A DNA stretch of 64,000 bases from Streptomyces sp. NBC_00286 (lineage in GTDB: Bacteria; Actinomycetota; Actinomycetes; Streptomycetales; Streptomycetaceae): NCBI RefSeq assembly GCF_036173125.1, contig NZ_CP108054.1, forward strand, positions 8,935,501 through 8,999,500, given 5' to 3'. The translations under genes and the position numbers were made by a program. The first letter of the stretch is position 1; the number at the start of each line of letters is the position of its first letter. Below, one piece after another: positions 26,501 through 38,500 of the stretch. The notes beneath the pieces were generated by a model. The model made no database searches and was not told the origin of the DNA. It saw only the letters and a list, made by a program, of their open reading frames with translations.

Positions 26501-29500
26501 CGTGGGCCGACCTCGTCGGCTTGGACGACCTCGACGCCCGGTTGGGTGAGGGGCCTGACCTGCTCCGGGTCGTGGGCGTGCCGAACGTCCGGCTTGCCGA
26601 GGACCTGGCCGCGTTGGCGACCATGGACGGCCGCAGTCGCACCGTCACGTCCGCTGACGCGCCGGACCCGGAGGCGTTCCATGCCCTCGCATCCCGGCAC
26701 GGGCACCGGGTCGCCGTCACCTGGAACGGCGCCGCCGACGACGGCAGCCTTGATGTGCTGTTCGCCCGCGGCGACGCCTCGTACGACGGCGCCCTCGGTG
26801 TTGCCTTCGACGGCCTGTACCGCCCGTCCGGCACGGTCCCGCACGCCAACCGCCCCGCGCCCTTCCGTGACGTGAACGCCCTGATGAGGGCGCTGCGTTC
26901 GTACGCGGCCGACCGGCTCCCGGAGTACATGGTCCCGGCCGCCGTCGTCCCCCTTGACCGCCTCCCGGTCACCCCCAGCGGCAAGCTCGACTCGGCCGCG
27001 CTGCCCACCCCCGACTACGGCGCTCTCAGCTCCGGCCGCCCGCCGCGCGACGCCCGTGAGGAACTGCTGTGCGCGGCCTACGCCGAGGTGCTCGGCCTGC
27101 GCTCGGTCACCATCGACGACGACTTCTTCGCCCTCGGCGGCGACAGCATCACCGCCATCCAGCTCCTCGTCCACGCCCGCCGGGCCGGGCTGCGGCTCAG
27201 CTCCCGCGACGTCTTCCGGCACCGTACGGTCGCGGCCCTCGCCGAAGCCGCCGACGTACGGACCGACACGCAGGACACCGAGCAGGACACTCCGCTACTC
27301 CGGCTCACGGAAGCCGAACTCGCCGAGCTGCAAGGTGAACACCCGGTCGCCGTCCAGGAGTTGCTCCCGCTGAGCCCGCTCCAGGAGGGCTTCTACTTCC
27401 ACTCCCTCGTCGACGGCGCCGACCGCGACACGTACGTCGTCCAGCAGGCCCTCGAACTGTCCGGCCCGGTCGACGGCGAGACCCTGCGCCGGGCCGCCCA
27501 GCGCGTCCTGGAGCGGCACGCCCCGCTGCGCGCCTGCTTCCGCCAGCTCGCCGACGGCCGCCCGGTGCAGATCGTCACCGACGGGCTGGAGCTGCCCTGG
27601 CGCGAGGTGGACCTCTCCGAGCAGAACGCGGAGGCCCGGCCGACGCTCGCCGACGCCGTAGCCGCCGACGAACGTGCCCGGCGCTTCGACCTCGCCCGCC
27701 CGCCGCTGCTGCGCTGCGCGCTCGTACGGCTCGACGAGAACCGCAGCCGACTGCTGCTGACCTTCCATCACATCGTTGCCGACGGCTGGTCCCTGCCGGT
27801 GCTGCACCGCGAGCTGATGGCCTGCTATGGGGACACTCCGGCCGAACTGCCCGAGGTCGCGCCGTACGACGCGTATCTGCGCCGACTGGCCACCGCCGAC
27901 CGTGACGCCGCCCGCGAGGCCTGGCGCACCGCCCTCGCCGGTCTCGACGAGCCCACGCGGCTGGTCGAGGCGCCCGCCGACGGTACGCCGATCGAGCCCG
28001 CCCAGGTGCGCGTCGAGCTGTCCGAGCAGGTCACCGCCCGCCTTGCGGCCCGTGCCCGGGAGCTCGGGGTGACCCTTGGCACGGTCGTGCAGAGTGCCTG
28101 GGGGCTGCTCATCGGGCGGCTGACCGCACGGCAGGACATGGTGTTCGGCACCACCGTCTCCGGACGCGACGCCGAGGTCGAGGGCATCGAGTCGATGGTC
28201 GGGCTGTTCATCAACACCCTGCCCACGCGCTTCCGTTGGGAGCCCGCCGACACTCTCGCCGAGCTGCTCGGCCGGCTCCAGGACGAGCAGGCGCGGCTCC
28301 TCGACCACCAGCACCTCGGCCTCGCGGAGCTTCAGCGGGTCGCCGGGCTCGCGGGCAGCGGCGAACTCTTCGACACCCTGGTCGTCTTCGAGAACTACCC
28401 GTCCGCGACCGGCCTCACCGACCCCTCCGGCGCCGTTCACGTCACGGGCCACGAGTTCCACGACGCCGTGCACTACCCGCTCGCCCTGATCGTGAAGCCG
28501 GGCCGCCGACTCGACCTGCGCCTCAAGCACCACGCCCAGCGGCTCGACGCCGAGAACGTGCACCGGATCGCAGACCGGCTCACCCGGATCCTGGACGCCC
28601 TCGCCGCCGACCCCGGGCAACCGGCGGCCAACCTGGAACTGCTCTCCGCGGAGGAACTGTCCCTCGCCCACCCGGCCGGCGAACGACGGGACGTGCCCGA
28701 TACCACGCTGGCCGCCGCCTTCGAGAGCCAGGCCGCCCGCACCCCGCAGGCAACGGCCGTGGTGTACGAGAACGAGACGCTCTCGTACCGCGAACTCGAC
28801 GCCCGTGCCGAGGAGTTGGCAGCACGGCTCCGTGCCCGGGGCGCCCGTCCCGGCGCGGTCGTCGCGGTCGCCGTACCGCGCTCGACGGAACTCATGGTCG
28901 CCCTGCTCGGCGTGCTCAAGTCCGGCGCCGCCTACCTCCCCATCGACGTGGACTACCCAGCCGACCGTGTGACGCACATGCTCACCGACTCGGGAGCGGC
29001 GACGGTCGTCACCACGACGGCCACCGCAGCCCTGCTGCCCGAAGTCCCCGGCCTCACACCGTTGTTGGTGGACACCCCGACCGAGTATGTGCCTGAAGCC
29101 CCGCCCGTCCCCGCGTGTCCTGACGACCCGGCCTACCTGATCTACACCTCCGGCTCAACCGGCCGTCCCAAGGGCGTGGTTGTCACCCATCGCGCCATCA
29201 TCAACCGCCTGGCCTGGATGCAGGGTGAGTACCAACTTGCCCCCGACGACCGCGTGTTGCAGAAGACACCCGCCAGCTTCGACGTCAGTGTCTGGGAGTT
29301 CTTCTGGGCACTGTGCGAGGGCGCCGCGGTAGTGCTGGCGCGCCCCGACGGACACCGCGACCCGGCATACCTGGCCGAGTTGATCCGCGAACAGGGCGTC
29401 ACCACCCTGCACTTCGTGCCCTCGATGCTCGAAGCCTTCCTGCAGTCCGAGGAGATCACCGCCGACCCGGCCTGGGCCGCCTCCCTGCGCCGTGTGTTCA

Positions 29501-32500
29501 GCAGCGGCGAGGCGCTGCCTGTCGCCGCCGTGTCCCACTGGCGCGAGCTCACCGGGGTACCGCTGCACAACCTGTACGGCCCCACCGAAGCCGCCGTCGA
29601 CGTCACGTACCACCCGTACGACGGCGCACCCGGTACCACCGTGCCCATCGGCCGCCCGGTGTGGAACACCGGCCTGCGCGTGCTGGACTCCTGCCTGCGC
29701 CCCGTGCCCGAAGGCACCCCCGGCGAGCTGTACTTGACCGGCGTTCAGCTGGCGCGCGGCTACCACGCCCGCCCCGGCCTGACCGCCGAGCGGTTCGTGG
29801 CCGATCCGTACGGCGGGCCCGGCGAGCGCATGTACCGCACGGGTGACCTGGTGCGCCGCCGCGCCGACGGGACCGTCGAGTACCTGGGCCGCACCGACCG
29901 CCAGGTCAAGATCCGCGGCAACCGCATCGAACTCGGCGAGATCGAGGCCGCGTTGGGCCGACAGCCCGCCGTCGCCCAGGCCGCCGTCACCGTCGCGGGC
30001 AGCGCCCTGATCGCGTACGTCGTCCCCACCCGCGACGCCCGGCCGGAGCCCGCCGAACTCCAGGTCGCCCTCGCCGATTCGCTGCCCGCGCCCATGGTGC
30101 CCGGCGCCTATGTCGTCCTGGACGCCCTGCCGTTGACCCCCAGCGGCAAACTCGACCGGGCCGCACTGCCCGCGCCGCAGACCGTACGCGCCGAGGCGCG
30201 CGCCCCGCGCGACGAGCGCGAACGCGCCCTCACCGAGATCTTCGCGGCAGTGCTGAAGCTCGACGAAGTCGGCATCGACGACGACTTCTTCATGCTCGGC
30301 GGCGACAGCATCACCTCGATCGGCGTCTCCAGCCGCGCCCGCAGGGCGGGCCTGGAGCTGAACCCCCGGGACGTCTTCGAGCACCGCACCCCCGCGGCCC
30401 TCGCCGCCGCGGCCGTCCCCGTGGCCTCGGCCCGCACGCTGACCTCCGCCTTCTCCCTCACCGCCGAGGAGACAGAGCGCGTACACCGGCTCAGCCCGTA
30501 CCCCATCGAGGACATCTGGCCGCTGGCCCCGCTCCAGGAAGGGCTGTTCTTCCACTCGACGTACGACGACAGCGCCCTGGACGTCTACACCGTCCACGAG
30601 TCGTTCGACTTCGCCACGCCCGTCGAGACGGACCGGCTGCGCACCGCGGCCCGCGTCCTGCTGGAACGCAACCCCAGCCTGCGCGCCGGGTTCACCAGCG
30701 AAGGCCTGCGTCAGCCGGTGCAGTTCATCGTGCGCGACCCGGAGATCCCGCTTCACGAGGTCGACCTGTCCGAGTTGCCCGTCGCCGAACAGGACGTGCG
30801 GCTGCGGGAGTTGATGGACGAAGAGCGCACCCGCCGCTTCGACCTGACCCGGCCGCTGCTGTTCCGGATGCTTCTCGTGCGGCTCGGCGAGGAGCGCGGT
30901 GACCGTCTGGTCGTCGGACGCCATCTGCTGCTGTGGGACGGCTGGTCGGCCTGGGTCTTCCTGGACCAGCTCTTCGCCCTGTACGAGTCCGGGGGCGACG
31001 CGAGCGCCCTGCCCGCGCCCGGCTCGTACCGCGACTACCTCACCTGGCTGGAGGCCCAGGACACCGCCGTCGCCACCCGCGCCTGGCGTACGGCCCTCGC
31101 CGGTCTGGACGAGCCCACCCTGCTCGCCGCCGCCGACCAGGGCCTGGAGCCGGACATCCCGGAGAGCCTGGACACCGCCCTCCCCGCGGACCTGGGTGAG
31201 CGGCTGCGCGACACCGCACGCCGGCACGGACTGACCCTCAACACGGTGCTCACCGCCGCCTGGGGCCTGACCCTCGCGAGCGCGACCGGCCGTACCGACG
31301 TCGTCTTCGGCACCACCGTCGCGGGCCGGCCGAGCGAGGTGCCGGACATCGAGAACGTCATCGGCATGTTCCTCAACACCGTCCCCGCCCGCATCGCCTA
31401 CGACCCCGCCGAGCCCGTGCTCGGCCTGCTGCGGCGCGTCCAGGACGAACGCCTTGCCGTGATGCCGTACGAGTACCTGGGCCTGGGCGTCCTCCAGGCC
31501 GAGACCGGCCACCGCCGGCTGTTCGACACGCTCTTCGTGCTGCGCAACAGCGACACGGAGGAACGGCTCGCCGAACTGGCGGACCGGCACGGCGCCAGAG
31601 CTGTCGCCAACGTCGACGCGACGCACTATCCCGTGAACCTGGTCGTCACACCGGGGCAGCGCATCCAGGTCACCCTCACCCACCGGGCCGACGTCGTCGG
31701 TGGGCGGCAGGCCCAGGACCTGCTCGACCGCTTCACGCTGCTGCTGGAGCGGCTGGCCCACGACCTGGACGCCCCCGTGGGCGGCCTCGATCCGCTGCTG
31801 CCCGCCGAGCACGCCGAGTTGGAGCGCGAGCGGGCCGCGAGCCGTGTCCCCGACCCCGAGGACACCATCGCCGACCTCCTCGCAGCGCAGGCCGCCGCCA
31901 CTCCCGAGGACACTGCGCTCGTCTTCGGCACCACGACGCTGTCGTACGCCGAACTCGACACCCGTATCAACCGCATGGCCCGGCTGCTGCTCGCCCGCGG
32001 TGCCGCGCCCGAGAAGGTCGTCGCCCTCGGGCTGCCCCGCTCCCTGGACATGGTCGTCGCCCTGTTCGCCGTACTGCGCACCGGGGCCGCGTATCTGCCG
32101 CTGGAGCTGGACTACCCCGACGACCGGCTCAGGGCGATGCTCGACGACGCCCGGCCCGCACTGATCCTCTCCACCGAAGCGGTCGCCGCACGACTGGAGG
32201 GGGCCGCCCCCGACAGCCCGCGCGTGCTGCTCGACGACCCGGCGGTGACCGCCGAACTCGCCGCGTTCTCGGGCGACTTGACGCGCCAGGTGTTCAGCCT
32301 GGAGCACCCGGCGTACGTCATCTACACCTCCGGCTCCACCGGCCGCCCCAAGGGCGTCGTCACGCCGTACCGCGGCCTGACCAATATGCAGCTCAACCAC
32401 CAGCGGGAGATCTTCGAACCGGCCATCGCCTCGGCGGGCGGCCGTCGGCTCCGCATCGCGCACACGGTGTCCTTCGCCTTCGACATGTCGTGGGAGGAGC

Positions 32501-35500
32501 TGCTGTGGCTGGTCGAGGGGCATGAGGTGCACATCTGCGACGAGGAGCTGCGGCGCGACGCCGAAGCCCTGGTCGCGTACTGCGAAACGCATCGCGTGGA
32601 CGTCGTCAACGTCACCCCCACCTACGCCCATCTCCTCATCGAGCAGGGCCTGTTGGAGGGCCACCGGCCGCCGCTGGTGCTGCTCGGCGGCGAGGCGGTC
32701 TCGGAGACGGTGTGGAACCGGCTGCGCGACACCGAGGGCACCTACGGCTACAACCTCTACGGGCCGACCGAGTACACCATCAACACCCTCGGCGGAGGCA
32801 CCCTCGACAGCGCGACGCCCACCGTCGGGCGTCCGATCCGCGGGACCCGCGCCCACATCCTGGACGCCTGGCTGCGACCGGTTCCGGACGGTGTGCCCGG
32901 CGAGCTCTACATCGCCGGTATCGGCCTGGCCCGCGGCTACCTCGATCGGCCTGGCCTGACCGCCGGGCGTTTCGTCGCCGACCCGTTCGGCGAGCCCGGT
33001 GAGCGCATGTACCGCACCGGCGACCTGGTGCGCCGTCGCGCCGACGGCAACCTGGACTTCCTGGGCCGCACCGACGACCAGGTCAAGATCCGCGGCTACC
33101 GGGTGGAGCTCGGCGAGATCGAGACCGCGCTCGCCCAGCACCCCCGGGTGGCCCAGGCCGCCGTCCTCGTCCGCGACGACCGGCTCGTCGGCTACGTCGT
33201 CCCCGACCGCCCCACCGGCGGGGACCGGGACACCGCCGAGCGCGAACAGGTCGTCGAGTGGCAGGAGATCTACTCCGACGAGTACGAGGAGATCAGCACC
33301 GCCGTCTTCACCGAGGACTACGCGGGCTGGGACTCCTCGTACGACGGGCAGCCCATCCCCTTCGACCACATGCGGGAGTGGCGCGAGGCCACCGTCGAAC
33401 GGATCGGTTCGCTGCGGCCCCGCCGGATCCTGGAGATCGGCGTCGGCTCGGGCCTGCTGCTGTCCCAGCTCGCTTCGCGGGCCGAGGCCTACTGGGCCAC
33501 CGACTTCGCCGCCCCCGTCATCCGCAAGATCGGCGAGGACCTGCGCCAGGACCCGGAACTGGCCGCCAAGGTCACGCTCCGCGCCCAGCCCGCCGACGAT
33601 CTCGACGGGCTGCCCGGCGACGGCTACTTCGACACGATCGTCATCAACTCCGTCATCCAGTACTTCCCGAGCATCGACTACCTCACGTCCGTGATCCGGG
33701 GCGCGATGGAGCTGCTCGCCCCCGGCGGCGCGCTCTTCGTCGGCGACGTACGCAACCTACGGCTCGCCCGCACCTTCCAGACGGAGATCCAGCTCGCGCG
33801 CGGCGTGAGCGGTGACGCCCTGGGCAGGGCCGTCGAGCGCGGGCTGCGCCTGGAGAAGGAACTCCTCGTCGACCCCGACTACTTCACCACCCTCGGCTAC
33901 GGAGTCGACCTCCGCACCAAGCGCGCCCGCCACCACAACGAGCTGAGCCGCTACCGCTATGACGCCGTTCTGTACGCGGGCGATCCTGCCCTGCGTCTCG
34001 ACGACGTCCCGGCCGTCGACTTCACCGGGGACCTCGACCTGGCGGAGCTCGTCGCCACGGCCCCGCTGCGTCTCGCCGGTATCCCCGACGCCCGTATCGG
34101 AGCCGACGGGGGAGTGGACCCGCAGACGCTGCACGACCTCGGTGCCGAGCGCGGTCACCGCGTGCTGACCACGTGGTCCCGCGAAGTGGGCACGTACGAC
34201 GCCGTGTTCCTGGCCGATGACGGCCGTGACGGCGGCGGGGCTGCTGACGCTCCCGGGCTGACCGCCGGGCTGTATCACCCCGGCGGCGGGGAAGCCCCGT
34301 ACGCCAACGAACCGACCGCCGCGCGCGACGCGAACAGCCTGGTCCGGCAGCTCCGCGACGACCTCAAGCAGCGGTTGCCCGACTACATGGTCCCGGCCGC
34401 CTTCGTCACCCTCGACCGGCTGCCCATGAACGACAACGGCAAGCTGGACGTTCGGGCCCTGCCCGAGGCCGAACCGGCCGTCGCGCTCGGCACCGGACGA
34501 GGGCCGCGTACTCCCGAGGAGGAGGTGCTCTGCCGGCTCTTCGCGGAGGTCCTCGGACTGCCCGAAGTCGGCGCCGAGGACGGCTTCTTCGACCTCGGCG
34601 GCCACTCCCTGCTCGCCACCCGGCTGATCAGCCGGGCCCGCACCGAACTGGGCGCCGAACTGGCGATCCGCGACCTCTTCGAGGCCCCGACTCCGGAGCT
34701 GCTCGCCGCCCGCGCCGACGGCGGACGTCCTGCCCGCCCGGCCGTCGCGCCTGTCGCCGACCGGCCCGAGCGCATCCCGCTGTCGGCCGCCCAGCGGCGG
34801 CTGTGGCTGGTGGAACAGATCACCGGCAGCGGCGTCGCGTACAACTTCCCGCTGGTCTTCCGGCTCCGCGGCGAACTCGACCTGGACGCGCTGCGATCCG
34901 CCCTGCGGGACGTGGCCGCCCGGCACGAGGCGCTGCGCACCGTGTTCCTCGAGGAGGACGGGGAGCCGTACCAGCGGATCGTCCCGGCGGACGAGAGCGA
35001 ACCCTCGTTCACCGTCACGGACTGCCCGGACGAAGACGCTCTACCCACCCTCATCGAGACGGCCCAGCGCCGACCCTTCGACCTCAGCCGTGAACTCCCG
35101 CTGCGCTGCGAGGTGTTCCGGATCACTCCGGCCGACCATGTCGTGGCCGTGGTCCTGCACCACATCACCACCGACGAGTGGTCCGACCGGCCGTTCCTGG
35201 CCGATCTCAACACCGCGTACGCGGCGCGCACGGCAGGGGACGCACCGAACTGGGCGCCGCTGCCGGTGCAGTACGCCGACTACACCCTCTGGCAGGAACA
35301 GCTGCTCGCCCAGGTCGGCGAGGCCCAACTCGCCTACTGGTCCGAGACGTTGCGCGGCCTCCCCGAAGAGCTGACGCTCCCGCTGGACCGGCCCCGCCCC
35401 GCCGAGCCCACCGGGCACGGCGGCACGGTCCGTCACGAGGTCCCCGCCGAGGTGGGCCGGGCGCTGCGCGAACTGTCCGGCGAGAGCGGCACCAGCATGT

Positions 35501-38500
35501 TCATGCTGCTCCAGGCGGCCACCGCGGCCCTGCTGCACCGACTCGGCGCGGGCGAGGACATCCCGCTCGGCGCACCGATCGCGGGCCGCACGGACAGCGG
35601 CCTCGACGACCTGGTCGGCTTCTTCGTCAACACGCTCGTCCTGCGCACCGACCTGTCCGGCGGCGGAGAGCTGACCTTCCGCCAACTCCTGGGCCGGGTA
35701 CGGGAGTCGGCACTCGCGGCGTACGAGCACCAGGACCTGCCCTTCGACCGGGTGGTGGAAGCCCTCAACCCGCCGCGCGTGGCGGGCCGCAACCCGCTGT
35801 TCCAGGTGATGCTGGGCTACCACCACCGCCCCGACGGCGACCCCGACCTGCTGGGCCTGCCCACCGAGTGGTCCGACATGGACACCGGCATGGCCAAGTT
35901 CGACCTCGACTTCACCTTCGTGGACGAGGGCGAGCAGAGCGGCCGGATCATCCTGCTGCTCGAGTACGCCACCGATCTCGTCGACCCGGACACGGCCGAA
36001 CTGCTCGCCGAACGCCTGGTCCTGCTGCTGCGGCAGGCCGCCACAGCCCCGGACGAGGCGATCGGCGCGTACGACGTACTGACCGCCGCCGAGCGGGACG
36101 CCGCCACCGGCGCCTGGAACGACACCGCCCACCCGCTCGAGACCCGTGCGGTGCCCGAGGTGTTCGCCGACACCGCACGCGCCTGCCCGGACCGCACCGC
36201 CCTCGTCACCGGCACCGGACGGATGACCTTCGCCGAACTCGCCGACCGCGTGAACTCCGTCGCCGCCCTGCTGCAACAGCGCGGCGTCACCGAGGACGAC
36301 GTGGTGGGCCTCGCCCTGCCCCGGCACGATATGGTGCCCGCGATCCTCGGCGTGCTCACGGCCGGCGCGGCATATCTCCCGCTGGACCCGGAACTCCCGG
36401 CCCACCGCCTTGAGTTCATGCTCGGTGACGCGGCACCCGTGTGCCTGCTGACCACGTCCGAGCTGGCGGACCGGCTGCCGACGACACCCGCCGTGGAGCG
36501 GCTGTTGCTGGACGGCCCGCTGCCCGCCTCCACGGAGGCTGAGCCGCGTACGTATGCCGCGCGGGCAGCCGCGTCCGCGTACACGATCTACACGTCCGGC
36601 TCTACCGGCCGCCCCAAGGGCGTCATCGGCACCCACCGGGGCCTGAGCAACCTTTACGGCTCGCATCTGCGGGATCTGATGGCACCGGCCGTACGGGACA
36701 CCGGGCGGGACGCGTTGCGTGCCGTACACGCTGCTTCGTTCAGCTTCGACGGCTCCTGGGAGCCGCTCCTCTGGCTGCTCGCGGGCCACGAACTCCACGT
36801 GGTCGACGAGGGCACGATGCTGGACCCGGCCGCGTTGCTGGCCTACCTGGACGACCGGAGCATCGACTTCGTCGACCTCACTCCCACCTATCTGCGGGAG
36901 TTGCTGCACCACGGCTTCCTCGACCCCGGCAGCCGCGTTCCCGCCGTCATCGCCGTCGGCGGCGAGGCCACACCGGCGGCACTCTGGCGTCGGCTGACCG
37001 AGCTGCCGGGCACGGCCGTCCATGATCTGTACGGGCCGACGGAATGCGCGGTCGACGCGTACGGCTGGCACGGAGGGGAGTCCGGTGACGCCCCGTGGGC
37101 GGCCCCGCTCGACAACATCCGCGCCCATGTGCTCGACGAACGACTGCGGCCGACCCCTGTCGGCGTACCCGGCGAGCTGTATCTGGCGGGCGAAGGCCTC
37201 GCTCGCGGCTACCTGGGACGCCCGGCGCTGACCGCCTCCCGCTTCGTGGCGAACCCGTACGACGCGACCGGTGAGCGCATGTACCGCACCGGGGACCTGG
37301 TGCGCCGCCGCTCCGACGACACCCTGGAGTTCCTCGGCAGGGCCGACGACCAGATCAAGCTGCGCGGCTTCCGGATCGAGCCGGGCGAGATCGAAGCCGT
37401 CGTGACCGCGCACCCGGACATCTCCGCGACGGCCGTGGTCGTCCGCGAGGACGCGCCCGGCGAGCGGCGGTTCGTCGCGTACGTGGTCCCCGTGCCCGGC
37501 CGCACGCCCGAACCGGCGGCCCTGCGCAGCCATGTGGCCGCCGCACTGCCCGAGCACATGGTCCCCGCTGCCTTCGTCGCACTCGACGCGCTGCCGCGCA
37601 CCATCAGCGGCAAGCTCGACCAAGCCGCGCTGCCCGCCCCGGACTTCACGGCGGCGGTCGCCGGACGGCTGCCGCGCAGCCCGCGCGAGGAGATCCTCTG
37701 CGAGCTGTTCGCGGATGTCCTGGGTCTGGAACGGATCGGCGTCGACGACGACTTCTTCGCGCTCGGCGGCCACTCCCTCGTGGCCATGCGGCTGGTCGGC
37801 CGCGTCCGGGCCGCACTTGGTACGGAGGTCTCGCTGCGCACGGTGTTCGAGGCGCCCACGGTGGCCCGCCTGGCCGAGCGACTCAAGGGCGGGCGGACGG
37901 ATGCTCTTCCCGCCCCGCCCGTGCTCGCTCCTGCCGAGAGGCCGGAGCGGCTGCCGCTGTCCTTCGCCCAGCAGCGGCTGTGGGTGCTGTACCGGGTGGA
38001 GGGCCCCAGCCCCACGTACAACATCCCGATCGTCTGGCGGCTTTCCGGAGCGCTGGACACGGACGCGCTCCAACTCGCCGTCGACGACCTGGTCGCCCGG
38101 CACGAGCCGCTGCGCACCGTCTTCCCCGAACAGGACGGCCGCGCCCACCAGTTGATCCTCGAGCCGGAGCAGGCCGGGATCGAGGTCGAGGTCATCCGCA
38201 CCAGCGAGGACGAGCTGGACGGGCGGCTCGTCGAAGCCGCCGAGTACGGCTTCGAGTTGGACCGTGAACCCCCGCTGTGCGTCCGCCTGTTCCAGGTCGC
38301 CGACGACGAACACGTACTGCTGCTCCTGCTCCACCACATCGCGGGCGACGAGTGGTCGGACCGGCCGCTCACCCGGGACCTGGCCGAGGCCTACGAGGCA
38401 CGGGCCGCGGGCCGCGTTCCGGAGTGGGCACCCCTGCCCGTCCAGTACGCCGACTTCGGCCTGTGGCAGCGGGCGATGCTCGGCGACGAGAAGGACCCGG

